Source: Variovorax sp. ZS18.2.2 (GTDB lineage Bacteria > Pseudomonadota > Gammaproteobacteria > Burkholderiales > Burkholderiaceae_C). From it: a DNA stretch of 64,000 nt. Shown piece after piece: positions 17,072 to 25,617 of this stretch. Below the pieces are notes generated by a model. The model had not been told where the DNA came from. It did not search any database and saw only the letters and a list, made by a program, of their open reading frames with translations. Location of the stretch: the NCBI RefSeq assembly GCF_024701975.1, contig NZ_JANLNM010000004.1:372001-436000 (forward strand), in the 5' to 3' direction. Made by a program: the position numbers and the translations under genes. The number at the start of each line of letters is the position of its first letter. The first letter of the stretch is position 1.

Positions 17072-17250
17072 AGCGCATCCTCACGGGTGCCACCGGCTTT
17101 GCCGGCACCGAGGTGCTGCGCCAGGCGCTGGCCGACCCGCGGGGTGTGCCGAAAAGAAGCGGGAAAGTGCGCGGTCAGCCGGTGCACAGGTTCAGCGCAA
17201 ATACTCTCTATGCAGCGTCCAGGGACCTGCATATCCTCGGCTTTTCTTAG
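17068..17250 (+). pseudogene. Truncated NAD-dependent epimerase remnant
   Basis: An ATG at 17068 overlaps the SDR stop (ATGA) and opens with MKRILTGATGFAGTEVLRQA, the first strand, glycine loop and helix of a Rossmann fold. After about 25 residues (near base 17143) the frame continues into sequence with no family resemblance and stops at 17250. The 5' end therefore looks genuine and translationally coupled, while the remaining several hundred codons are missing. A deletion or recombination junction near 17143 is the simplest explanation. Confidence 0.65.
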
Positions 17251-17334
17251 GCTATCCTCTCGCACCCGACACGCGTAGCGATTTTTTACACACCCATGGG
17301 GCTGACGCGTGCCCGAGCGAAGGGGGAGAGACAA

Positions 17335-17538
17335 ATGCGCTTGATCTTCATCGAACTGCTATTGGCCGTGGTGCTGCTGCCACTGAGCGGCCTGTTTTGG
17401 TGGTGGGCCTTCGGCATGGGTGGCTGGGCGCTCGTCGGCTTTCTCGTTCTTGTCGGCATCACCCTGTTCCTGGTGCTGCGCGGCGTTCGCGCCACCAAGG
17501 ACAAGCTGGGCCAGCCCGGCGACGACCTGGAGCAGTAA
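17335..17538 (+). CDS. Small two-helix membrane protein, 67 aa
   Basis: The ATG at 17335 follows a strong GGGGGAGAG Shine-Dalgarno. The product has two hydrophobic helices (about residues 4-22 and 27-47, including FWWWAFGMGGWALVGFLVLV) and a charged tail (RATKDKLGQPGDDLEQ). I recognise no family. An intrinsic terminator lies 35 bp downstream, so it is probably a monocistronic unit. Confidence 0.7.
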   Translation: MRLIFIELLLAVVLLPLSGLFWWWAFGMGGWALVGFLVLVGITLFLVLRGVRATKDKLGQPGDDLEQ

Positions 17539-17573
17539 GCCTCCTCACGGCCCACCGGCCCGCATCGATCATT

Positions 17574-17596
17574 GGCCTCCTCACGGAGGCCTTTTT
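17574..17596 (+). terminator. Intrinsic terminator
   Basis: GGCCTCC (17574-17580) pairs with GGAGGCC (17585-17591) around TCAC and is followed by T5. It lies 36 bp after the small membrane protein gene. Confidence 0.85.
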
Positions 17597-17623
17597 CATT
17601 TAACGGCCCCGCGCCTGCGCGCC

Positions 17624-17656
17624 CGAATTCCCCGATAACTCTTATCGGGGAATTCG
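17624..17656. repeat. Perfect 15-bp-arm palindrome with 3-nt loop
   Basis: Left arm 17624-17638 (CGAATTCCCCGATAA) is the exact reverse complement of 17642-17656, separated by CTC. It lies 27 bp past a normal terminator and has no T-tract, so it is not an obvious second terminator. It could be a very stable RNA hairpin, a recombination target or a protein-binding site. Confidence 0.8.
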
Positions 17657-18441
17657 TATATCCACATTCGGCCTGAATTCTTTTTTCTGATTCACCCTTC
17701 CGATTTGGTGATTAGGCCGGATTTGCATGACCGAAATGCGAAAGATCCGTGGCATCTGGATGACTTCAATTGAAAAACAATGCAAAAGTTTTAGCTGAAA
17801 AATGAATGTGAAATTATTCATTTAACTTTGTGAGCAATGGTTGCACGATATTGGTGCCACTCGCGGCCGTGCAAACCGAATTCCAGGTAAATCGAAAAAC
17901 CTACAACCATTCGAATCGGGGCGTGGATCACCGTCGCGGTGCCCCTTGCGGGTGCTGCCGCATGCCCGGCTGAAGGGCGTCGCCATCGTTCTCCACTCGG
18001 GAAGTTCTCCTACACTGCACGAAAACACAAACGCTTACAAAAGGGCGTGCAATATCAAAAACCCTCAGAAATCCGATTTTGTGGCACACACACCACGATC
18101 TCCCCGCTTGGCGGGGTAATTAATAAGTCGCCATTCCAAACGCAAAAATGGCATTCCGGAATGCTGTTCCAGCACCGGTTTTCCCAGTGAAAACAGTGTT
18201 CCGAAGAGTGCGATGGCAGATACCCATGCATTGCACAGGGTTGCGCCACGTATAGACACGTTTCTTTCGCCTGCACGACGAAAAAATGGGTCTTCGGGCG
18301 CAGCGACAATTCAGTTTTCGACCCGTGCACCGATAAATCACGGATTCGCTTTGCGGTGCACCGCGATCAAAAGGTCCGTCCGACCCGAGCGGGCTCGACC
18401 TTTGCATATGCACCGCAGTTGAAAGAAAAACCAGTTTTGCA
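17657..18441. promoter_or_regulatory. Long non-coding leader upstream of the exopolysaccharide operon
   Basis: About 780 bp contain no credible gene and are more AT-rich than the flanks. Several symmetric elements are present: CCCCGC-TTG-GCGGGG (18102-18116), the perfect palindrome GCATTCCGGAATGC (18151-18164), and GTTTTC-CCAGT-GAAAAC (18178-18194). The length and the cluster of palindromes suggest a complex promoter or a long untranslated leader for the export operon. Confidence 0.5.
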
Positions 18442-19596
18442 ATGGAGATCAATTTGACACGCTACGTGTACCTGATGGGGTGGAGCGCTGCCCTGGCCGG
18501 CGCGATGTTGCTCCAGGGCTGTGCGCCGGGCTTCGGCGCCATGGCGGCTTCCGAGCCCGACCTGGGTCCGGCGCCGGCCCTGTCCGCCGACGGCTCGCCC
18601 GAAGGCGCGCTCACGCCGATTTCGCCGGCGCTCATCCGCGCGATGGCCGATGCCCAATCGACCGCGGTGCCGGCTGACGTGAAGGCGCTGTTCGGCGAAG
18701 CGGCTCCGTACACCATCGGGCCGGGGGACGTCGTGGGCGTCATCGTCTACGACCACCCCGAGTTGCTGCCCAACGCCGGCGCCGTCATCTCCCAGCAGGT
18801 CGATCCGACCGGCATCAGCGTGGCGCCGGGCTTCATCGTCGGCGCCAACGGGGAGATCAGCTTTCCGTACATCGGCCGCGTGAAGATGCAGGGCCTCACC
18901 GAAATCGAGGCCTCCGATCTCATCACCAAGCGCATCGCGCGCTACATCAAGGAGCCGCAGGTCACGGTGCGCATCCAGTCCTTCCGAAGCCGCCGCGCGT
19001 TCGTCGAAGGCGAGGTGCGCACGCCGGGGCTGCAGATCTTCACCGACGTGCCGATGACGCTGGCCGAAGCGCTCAACCGCGCTGGCGGCATCACCGCCAA
19101 CGGCGACCGTTCGTTCGTCACGCTCACGCGCGGTGACCGCACCACGCTCATCGACCTCACCCGCCTGCAGGACCTGGGCAGCGGCGCCGGCAGCATTCCG
19201 CTGCAGAACGGCGACGTGGTGCTGGTGCGCAACCGCGACGAGAACAAGGTGGTGGTGATGGGCGAGGTGCTGCGTCCCTCGGCGCTGCTCATGCACAACG
19301 GGCGCCTGAGCCTGAACGAAGCGCTCGGCGAAGCCGGCAGCGCGAGCCTGGGCACCGCGAACACGGGGCAGATCTACGTCGTGCGCAACACCGCCAAGGG
19401 CACGCCGGCCGTGTTCCACCTGAACGCGAAGAATCCCGCCGCGCTCGCGCTGGCCGACCGCTTTCCGCTGCAGCCGCGCGACGTTGTCTACATCGACTCG
19501 GTGCCGCTCGTGAGCTGGAACCGCGTGGCCAGCCTGATCCTGCCGGCCGCCCAGGTGCTGGACATCGGCGACCGCGTCTACATGAACCACCGATGA
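18442..19596 (+). CDS. Polysaccharide export outer-membrane lipoprotein (Wza/OPX family), 384 aa
   Basis: It should form the outer-membrane export channel for the exopolysaccharide. The signal peptide ends in lipobox LLQGC. A polysaccharide-export domain follows (YTIGPGDVVGVIVYDHPEL to IGRVKMQGLTEIEASDLITKRIARYIKEPQVTV), then SLBB-type repeats (RAFVEGEVRTPGLQIFTDVPMTLAEALNRAGG and VVVMGEVLRPSALLMHNGRLSLNEALGEAGS). ATG 18442 is annotated, but a TTG at 18454 has GGAG six bases upstream and would give a shorter signal peptide. It is first in the operon, before the phosphatase and kinase genes. Confidence 0.92.
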   Translation: MEINLTRYVYLMGWSAALAGAMLLQGCAPGFGAMAASEPDLGPAPALSADGSPEGALTPISPALIRAMADAQSTAVPADVKALFGEAAPYTIGPGDVVGVIVYDHPELLPNAGAVISQQVDPTGISVAPGFIVGANGEISFPYIGRVKMQGLTEIEASDLITKRIARYIKEPQVTVRIQSFRSRRAFVEGEVRTPGLQIFTDVPMTLAEALNRAGGITANGDRSFVTLTRGDRTTLIDLTRLQDLGSGAGSIPLQNGDVVLVRNRDENKVVVMGEVLRPSALLMHNGRLSLNEALGEAGSASLGTANTGQIYVVRNTAKGTPAVFHLNAKNPAALALADRFPLQPRDVVYIDSVPLVSWNRVASLILPAAQVLDIGDRVYMNHR

Positions 19597-19615
19597 GCCA
19601 GCGAGGAGGCCACCG

Positions 19616-20071
19616 ATGAAATCCGTGCTCACAGTCTGCATCGGCAACATCTGCCGGAGTCCGATGGCGGAGGGCCTGCTCGCGGCGGGCCTTCCGCAGC
19701 TGCGCGTGGTGTCCGCGGGCACCGGCGCGCTCATCGGCCAGCCGGCCGACGCCACCGCGCAAAAACTCATGCGGGCGCGCGGCATCGATATCTCGGGCCA
19801 CGTCGCGCAGCAGGTGAGCCAACTGCTGTGCCGCCAGGCCGACCTCGTCCTTGTGATGGACCTCGCGCAGCGCCGCCACCTCGAGTCGACCTACCCCTTC
19901 GTGCGCGGCAAGGTGTTCCGCATCGCCGACACCCTTGCGCAAGACGTGCCCGACCCCTACCGCCAAGGCGAAGCCGCATTCACCGACGCGCTGGCCCTCA
20001 TCGAGGCCGGCGCCCGCTCGTGGATCGAGCGCGTCCTGAAGATCACAAAACCCGAGCATCAACCCACATGA
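19616..20071 (+). CDS. Low-molecular-weight protein tyrosine phosphatase (Wzb-type), 151 aa
   Basis: The P-loop CIGNICRSP (Cys8 nucleophile, Arg14) sits at the N-terminus, and the general-acid loop DPYRQG follows in the C-terminal third. It should dephosphorylate the tyrosine autokinase encoded next, controlling polymer export or chain length. The order OPX-phosphatase-kinase is that of Wza-Wzb-Wzc systems. Its stop overlaps the kinase ATG. Confidence 0.94.
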   Translation: MKSVLTVCIGNICRSPMAEGLLAAGLPQLRVVSAGTGALIGQPADATAQKLMRARGIDISGHVAQQVSQLLCRQADLVLVMDLAQRRHLESTYPFVRGKVFRIADTLAQDVPDPYRQGEAAFTDALALIEAGARSWIERVLKITKPEHQPT

Positions 20072-22329
20072 ATGCATCCCCGCAAGCCGCCCCACCGATG
20101 CAAGCGCCGGACGACGAAGGCGAAGGCATCAATCCCGCGGAGTACTGGGACATCCTGGTCGACAACCGCTGGCTCGTCGCGGCCGTGGTCGCCGTTTTCC
20201 TGTTCATCGGCACGGCCTATGCGCTGCTGGGCAAGCCCGTCTACGAAGCCAACCTCGCGGTGCAGGTGGAAGACTCAGGCAACTCCGCGGGCAGCTTCCT
20301 CGGCGATGCGGCCTCGTCGCTCCTGAGCGTGAAGACGCCGGCCGCGGGCGAGATCGAAATCCTCCGCTCGCGCGCCATCCTCGGCAAGGCCGTGGAGAAC
20401 ACCCGGCTCTACATCAGCGCGCGGCCGCGCTATGCGCCCTTCGTGGGCAGCTACCTCTCGCGCCGCGCCACCGACCTTTCGGAGCCGGGCTTCATGGGGC
20501 TCTCGGGCTACGTCACCGGCACCGAGAAGATCCTCGTGCCGCGCTTCGACGTGCCGCCCGACTTCGAGGACAAGCCCTTCACGTTGACCGTCGGCACGAA
20601 CGGCCAGTACGAACTGAGCAACCCCGCCATCGACACGCCGATGAAGGGCACCGTCGGCACGCTGCTCTCGGCGAACATCCCGAACGTCGTGAACGGCAGC
20701 CTCGGCCTGATGGTCACCAGCATCGACGGCAAGCCGGGCGCGCAGTTCCAGCTCGTGCGCTCGTCCACGCAGCAGACGCTGCTCGCGCTGCAGGACGCCC
20801 TGAAGGTCGTCGAGAAGGGCAAGCAGTCGGGCGTGCTCGACGTGAGCTGGAAGAGCGCCGACCCCGAAAAGCTCACGCAGCTGCTCAACGAGATCGGCAC
20901 CCTCTACGTACGCCAGAACATGGAGCGCAAGGCGGCTGAAGCCGAGAAGACGCTGGGCTTCCTCGACACCGCGCTGCCGCAGTTCAAGAAGCAGCTGGAG
21001 CAGTCCGAAGACATCTACAACCGCTACCGCAACCAGAACGGCACGGTGAGCCTGGACGACGAGGCCAAGAACGCGCTCACGCAAACCGTCGACCTGCAAT
21101 CCAAGCTGCTCGAAGCCGAACAGAAGCGGCGCGAGCTCGCCGCGCGCTTCACCGACGAGCACCCCGCGGTGCAGACGCTCGACACCCAGGTCGTGGCATG
21201 GAAGGCGGCGCTGGCCAGCATCGATGCGCGCATCCGCAAGATGCCCGAGCTGCAGCAGAACACCGTGCGCATGCAGCGCGACATCAAGGTCAACACCGAC
21301 CTGTATGTGTCGCTGCTCAACAGCTCGCTGCAGATGCGCCTGGCCAAGGAGGGCAAGGTCGGCAACGTGCGCCTGCTCGACGAGGCCATCGTTCCCGAAG
21401 AAGCGGTGTGGCCCAAGCGCCCGCTGGTCATCGCGCTCGCGCTCATCCTGGGGCTCGCTGCCGGCGTGGCGGCCGCGGTGGCGCGCAGCTCGTTCTTCGG
21501 CGGCATCCGCAACCCGGGCGAGATCGAGACCCACACCGGGCTCAACGTCTACAGCAGCATTCCGCTGAGCGCCGCCCAGCGCACGATCGACCGGAACATC
21601 GAGAACAAGGTGGCCGGCGTGCACGTGCTCGCGCACCTGCAGCCCGAGGACCCGGCGGTCGAGAGCCTGCGGAGCCTGCGCACCGCGCTGCAGTTCGCCA
21701 TGCTGGAGGCGACCAACAATCGCCTGCTCATTTCCGGTGCAACGCCCGGTGTAGGCAAAACGTTTATTTCGGTCAATTTCGCGGCCATTTCCGCCGCCGC
21801 CGGAAAAAGAGTTCTTTTGATTGATGCGGATTTGCGAAAAGGCCGTGTCAATCAATTCCTGTCGATTCCCAGGTCTTCCGGATTGTCGGAATTGATAGCA
21901 GGAACCCTCAGCTACGAAAAGGCCGTGCGCCCTTCGGTGCTGCCGAATCTGGACATCGTCACCACCGGCGTGCTGCCGCCCAATCCGGCCGAATTGCTCA
22001 TGAGCGAATCCTTCGTCCAGGTGCTGGACAAGCTGTCGCCCGGTTATGACCTCGTGATCATCGACACGGCACCCGTCCTGGTGGCCGCCGATACCGCCTC
22101 TGTGGCGCCGCTGGCAAGCACCTTGCTGCTGGTTGCACGGGCCGAAAAGACCCAGCTCGGCGAATTGAATGAAAGCGTCCGGCGGCTTGCGCATGCGGGC
22201 CGTTCGGTAAATGGCGTAATTCTGAATGCTATTGACCTATCACGTCGCCATGCCGGCAGTGGGGGTTATAAGTTTGGTGCTTACAAGCACTTACAATACA
22301 CATACAAAACCAACAGGGATTCCACCTAG
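20068..22329 (+). CDS. Polysaccharide co-polymerase / tyrosine autokinase (Wzc-type), 753 aa
   Basis: This inner-membrane protein begins with a Wzz domain (helix 1 at about residues 35-55) and has a long periplasmic coiled region (about 290-460). A second helix follows (PLVIALALILGLAAGVAAAV), then a cytoplasmic BY-kinase domain with Walker A (SGATPGVGKT), Walker A' (VLLIDADLRKG) and Walker B (DLVIIDTAP). The C-terminal tail carries a tyrosine cluster (YKFGAYKHLQYTY). The DNA from about 21716 on is visibly less GC-rich than the first two thirds of the gene, as in the following polymerase region. ATGA overlap with the phosphatase gene. Confidence 0.94.
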   Translation: MNASPQAAPPMQAPDDEGEGINPAEYWDILVDNRWLVAAVVAVFLFIGTAYALLGKPVYEANLAVQVEDSGNSAGSFLGDAASSLLSVKTPAAGEIEILRSRAILGKAVENTRLYISARPRYAPFVGSYLSRRATDLSEPGFMGLSGYVTGTEKILVPRFDVPPDFEDKPFTLTVGTNGQYELSNPAIDTPMKGTVGTLLSANIPNVVNGSLGLMVTSIDGKPGAQFQLVRSSTQQTLLALQDALKVVEKGKQSGVLDVSWKSADPEKLTQLLNEIGTLYVRQNMERKAAEAEKTLGFLDTALPQFKKQLEQSEDIYNRYRNQNGTVSLDDEAKNALTQTVDLQSKLLEAEQKRRELAARFTDEHPAVQTLDTQVVAWKAALASIDARIRKMPELQQNTVRMQRDIKVNTDLYVSLLNSSLQMRLAKEGKVGNVRLLDEAIVPEEAVWPKRPLVIALALILGLAAGVAAAVARSSFFGGIRNPGEIETHTGLNVYSSIPLSAAQRTIDRNIENKVAGVHVLAHLQPEDPAVESLRSLRTALQFAMLEATNNRLLISGATPGVGKTFISVNFAAISAAAGKRVLLIDADLRKGRVNQFLSIPRSSGLSELIAGTLSYEKAVRPSVLPNLDIVTTGVLPPNPAELLMSESFVQVLDKLSPGYDLVIIDTAPVLVAADTASVAPLASTLLLVARAEKTQLGELNESVRRLAHAGRSVNGVILNAIDLSRRHAGSGGYKFGAYKHLQYTYKTNRDST

Positions 22330-22658
22330 ACCGTGAAAAATTGGAGTTAAATTCATCTCGGTGCGCTTGACATTTAGACGGGCGCATTGAGTCCATACTC
22401 AATTTGTATTCAGTCAAACCTATGTAGTAACAATGAACAGTCATTCATTCTTACTACGTCATTCGAGTCCGTTGGCCGCGCAATAGTTTTTGCAGAGCAG
22501 AAGCTACGAGGCATTTGCGCGGGTCGTGTCGGCCAAAAAAATCAAGGGCCATAACCGAAGAAATGCAGGCGTTTTGCCTGCATGTGGAAAGGTGCGTCGC
22601 CAATGAAATACCTTCCGAAAGAAATCCTTTCGCGTTTCACCGCTGGATGGAGAAAGCC
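22330..22658. promoter_or_regulatory. AT-rich gap inside the exopolysaccharide operon
   Basis: About 330 bp separate the kinase gene from the glycosyltransferase start. GTAGTAA (22424-22430) and TTACTAC (22451-22457) form an inverted repeat enclosing a second one, AATGA-ACAG-TCATT (22432-22445). This could be a second promoter, an attenuator or an old recombination point. The upstream extension of the glycosyltransferase frame to a TTG at 22515 has no family resemblance. Confidence 0.45.
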
Positions 22659-23384
22659 ATGAGAAACCTCCGCCCCGAAGAATCACTGGTCCCGCAAGGT
22701 TGGGACAATTCGGAAAATCATCACAGCGAATCGCCCTACGACATCGGGCAGAACCGGGTGCGCCATCCGGCCGTGCTTCGAATCGGAAAAAGATCGGTGG
22801 ACATTGCCGCCGCGCTTTTCTTCTTCATTGCCTTCGGCTGGGTGTTCGTATTGATCGGTCTCTGCGTGATGATCAGTTCCGGCGCGCCCGTCTTCTATTC
22901 GCAGCCACGCTATGGAAAAGACGGGCGGGTATTCCGCTTCTGGAAATTCCGCTCAATGACGGCCAATTCGGCACAGGTGCTCGAGGAGCATCTGAAAAAC
23001 AATCCCGAGGCGCGCCGGCAATGGGACGAATACCAGAAACTGGAAAACGACCCGCGGATCACGCCTTTCGGCAAGTTCATCCGCAAGACCAGCCTGGACG
23101 AACTGCCGCAGTTCTGGAATGTGCTCACGGGCGAGATGAGCCTCATCGGCCCGCGCCCCTGCATGCTCGACCAGAAGTCGCTCTACGGGCACGACTGGGT
23201 TCATTACTGCGCCGTGCGCCCGGGCATCACGGGCCTCTGGCAAGTGAGTGGCCGCAATCAACTGACCTATAACGCGCGCGTTGCATTGGACGTGAGGTAT
23301 GTCGAGACGCTTTCCGTCGGGAAGGACGTCGATATTTTCCTGAGAACGATATGGGTGGTCGCGGTCGGTCACGGGTCGCGGTGA
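22659..23384 (+). CDS. Initiating undecaprenyl-phosphate sugar-1-phosphate transferase (WcaJ/WbaP C-terminal type), 241 aa
   Basis: It should transfer the first sugar phosphate to undecaprenyl phosphate to start repeat-unit assembly. One hydrophobic helix (VDIAAALFFFIAFGWVFVLIGLCVM) precedes the bacterial sugar-transferase domain. The conserved elements are FYSQPRYGKDGRVFRFWKFRSM, RKTSLDELPQFWNVLTGEMSLIGPRP and VRPGITGLWQVSGRN. ATG 22659 is chosen for GGAGA nine bases upstream; ATG 22563 is possible. The length fits the short, single-helix form. The stop overlaps the next start by GTGA. Confidence 0.9.
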   Translation: MRNLRPEESLVPQGWDNSENHHSESPYDIGQNRVRHPAVLRIGKRSVDIAAALFFFIAFGWVFVLIGLCVMISSGAPVFYSQPRYGKDGRVFRFWKFRSMTANSAQVLEEHLKNNPEARRQWDEYQKLENDPRITPFGKFIRKTSLDELPQFWNVLTGEMSLIGPRPCMLDQKSLYGHDWVHYCAVRPGITGLWQVSGRNQLTYNARVALDVRYVETLSVGKDVDIFLRTIWVVAVGHGSR

Positions 23385-24451
23385 GCCACGCCATCCAGCA
23401 GGGATATCCAGCGACAACAACAAAAAGAAATTCGGGGCGCGTCAACCCCTATGCGATTGCCGGGATTTCGATCGTGTTCATCTACACGGTCATCTACGTC
23501 TATTTTCGGGATTCGCTTCCCGATAAATGGAGCGTCGACTCGGCAAAAATCATCGAGATCCTGAATTACGGCGGTGCGGGCGGTGATCTGGACAATTCGT
23601 TCGCGATCACCGCGGCATTGTTCGGCATCATCGGCGTGGACAACCTGGATGTCTTCACCTGCAGCGTGAGCGCGCTGTTTCTGCTGTTCGCGACCCACGA
23701 TATCCGTCGGGCCGGGGATTTCTTTGCGAGATTGCTGCTGATTGCGCCGTGCATCATGCTCAACATGTTTGCGCCGTCGAAGGAAACGGTGGTGCTCATC
23801 ATGACGATGTTCATCACCGTGTCGGCGATCTATTTCCGGACCTCGAAGAAATACACCTTCATCTCGTTTATTTTCCTGTACGCGGTCTATGGAATATTCG
23901 TCCGGCAATATTATTTGCTGATCGTTGGCGTGTTCTTCGTCGTCTATTGGATCTGGCGGCGCCCGCTCAAATACCACGTGCTGGCAGCTATTGTTGCGGC
24001 GGGTGCAATCATGGCAGCGCCGTCCAGTATTTTGCAGACATTGCAATCGCCGCGGGACACGTCGAACGCTTATGCGGAGCAAATAGGCAGCGACAACCGG
24101 ACAGCCTTTACCAATATCGCGTCGCCCGCCAGCGGCCCCGGGTTTCTGGTCAATTACGTCTATGCCGGTACGGTATTGATCACGCCGGTTCTGTATTTCC
24201 AGACGCCCAGTGATTTCTTCATGCAATTGATGATCGGCGTCATGCTGATCATTCTTTACCGCGCCCGGAAAAAAGCCCGGCGCGGGCATGACCGCTTCGA
24301 AACCAGATTCTTTGCCAGTCTTTTCATTGCCCACATATTGGTGCAATTGATATTCGAACCCGATCTCGGCAGTTTCACCCGCCATTTGACCTCGGTGCTG
24401 CTTTATCTCATTGCCATCAAGGTTGCCGAGAGAAAACCATTCCTCAGATGA
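23381..24451 (+). CDS. Polytopic membrane protein, probable Wzy/EpsG-type polymerase, 356 aa
   Basis: About 9-11 hydrophobic helices are seen, with several soluble loops. I see no sharp motif, which is normal for polymerases. Its place between the initiating transferase and the pyruvyltransferase/glycosyltransferase genes, plus a separate flippase gene at 27950, makes it the best candidate for the repeat-unit polymerase. The GTG start at 23381 overlaps the previous stop. The gene is noticeably AT-richer than its neighbours, suggesting separate ancestry. Function by position only. Confidence 0.7.
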   Translation: MSHAIQQGYPATTTKRNSGRVNPYAIAGISIVFIYTVIYVYFRDSLPDKWSVDSAKIIEILNYGGAGGDLDNSFAITAALFGIIGVDNLDVFTCSVSALFLLFATHDIRRAGDFFARLLLIAPCIMLNMFAPSKETVVLIMTMFITVSAIYFRTSKKYTFISFIFLYAVYGIFVRQYYLLIVGVFFVVYWIWRRPLKYHVLAAIVAAGAIMAAPSSILQTLQSPRDTSNAYAEQIGSDNRTAFTNIASPASGPGFLVNYVYAGTVLITPVLYFQTPSDFFMQLMIGVMLIILYRARKKARRGHDRFETRFFASLFIAHILVQLIFEPDLGSFTRHLTSVLLYLIAIKVAERKPFLR

Positions 24452-25605
24452 AAAAAATCCTGATTTGCGCCGTGCCATTCAGCGACAACCTCGGCGACGG
24501 GGTCATTGCAGCGTCGCTGGCGCACATTGCAGCCCTCAAATACCCGGACGCCCGGGTCGAATTTCTCGACATTGCCGGGCGGCACGGATTCGACGAGCAA
24601 AACCTGCGCGGCGGCGGCGCATTCGGTGTTTTCCAGAAGCTGCCGGCGCTGCTGCGCTCGGCCATCGTGTTCGCCTATTGCCTGAAGAATTACTTCCAGC
24701 GCTGGCGCCCGCACTGGAAGGCGGCCGTGAGCGATGCCGACCTCGTCATCGTCGGCGGCGGTCAGCTCTTCTGCGACGTGGCGCTGAACTTCCCGGCCAA
24801 GCTGTTCCTCTTGAGCCGCCTCTTGCGCGGCAAGCGCGTGGCGGTGGTGTCGGTCGGCGTCACGGCCAAGTGGTCGTACTGGGGCAAGGTGCTCGTCAAC
24901 AAGTTCTTCAAGAATGCCGCGCCCGTCTTCTTCGCCACCCGCGATGCGGAGTCGGCGAAGAACCTGCACGACATCTTCCGCATTCCCCGGCCCGACATCC
25001 GCGTGGTGCCCGACCCGGCACTGGTCTGCGAGAGTGCCTTTTCCGGCGAACTCTCGACCGAGAAGAAATGGGACGTGGGCATCTGCGTGAGCAGCCTCGA
25101 CGCGCTGGTCATGAACTCGGAGTACGGCGAAGCGAACGCCATCGGCTCGGCCGAGTTCTTCGCGAACCTCGCCGAGGCGCTGCAGAAGGAGGGCGCGCGC
25201 GTTCTGTACTTCACGAACGGCGCGGCCGAAGACAACCGCGTGATGGCCGAGATCTCGGCGCGCCCCGTCAGCGCGGACGCGGCGGAAACCGCCTTCCTCG
25301 TGCCCAAGCGCCCCGACGACCTCGTCGCGCTCATCAGCGCGTGCTCGTGCATCGCGGCGCACCGGCTGCACGCGAACATCGTGGCCTACAGCCTGAACAT
25401 TCCCTCGGTGGGCATGAACTGGGACAAGAAGGTCGAATCGTTCTTCCGCCTCACCGGCCGCACGCAGTACCTGTTCGACCTGTCGCCGCGCCCGGACCAG
25501 CTCAAGGCCTCGGTGCTGGAGCTGCTGCGCGAGAAGAACCCCAATCGCGAACGGCTCGATGTGCTGCAGGGCGAAGTCATCGCCGGCACGCATGCCCTCA
25601 TCTGA
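24448..25605 (+). CDS. Polysaccharide pyruvyl transferase family protein, 385 aa
   Basis: This family adds pyruvate ketals from phosphoenolpyruvate to sugars of the repeat unit. Visible are the N-terminal DNLGDGVIAASLAHI, the glycine motif VIVGGGQLF, a SVGVTAKW strand, and the C-terminal AHRLHANIVAYSLNIPSVGMNWDKKVESFF with the conserved His/Arg. The ATGA overlap with the polymerase gene supports a single transcript. A pyruvylated, acidic exopolysaccharide is the likely product. Confidence 0.88.
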   Translation: MKKILICAVPFSDNLGDGVIAASLAHIAALKYPDARVEFLDIAGRHGFDEQNLRGGGAFGVFQKLPALLRSAIVFAYCLKNYFQRWRPHWKAAVSDADLVIVGGGQLFCDVALNFPAKLFLLSRLLRGKRVAVVSVGVTAKWSYWGKVLVNKFFKNAAPVFFATRDAESAKNLHDIFRIPRPDIRVVPDPALVCESAFSGELSTEKKWDVGICVSSLDALVMNSEYGEANAIGSAEFFANLAEALQKEGARVLYFTNGAAEDNRVMAEISARPVSADAAETAFLVPKRPDDLVALISACSCIAAHRLHANIVAYSLNIPSVGMNWDKKVESFFRLTGRTQYLFDLSPRPDQLKASVLELLREKNPNRERLDVLQGEVIAGTHALI

Positions 25606-25617
25606 GCACGCCTCATC

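Noticed and set aside
17841..18422. Several short frames in the leader before the exopolysaccharide operon
   Set aside because: They overlap on both strands, lack Shine-Dalgarno sites and have no protein-like composition.
20275..22194. 639-codon minus-strand open frame opposite the tyrosine kinase gene
   Set aside because: It is a GC-driven antisense frame rich in Arg, Gln, His and Gly; the plus strand encodes an unmistakable Wzc-type protein.
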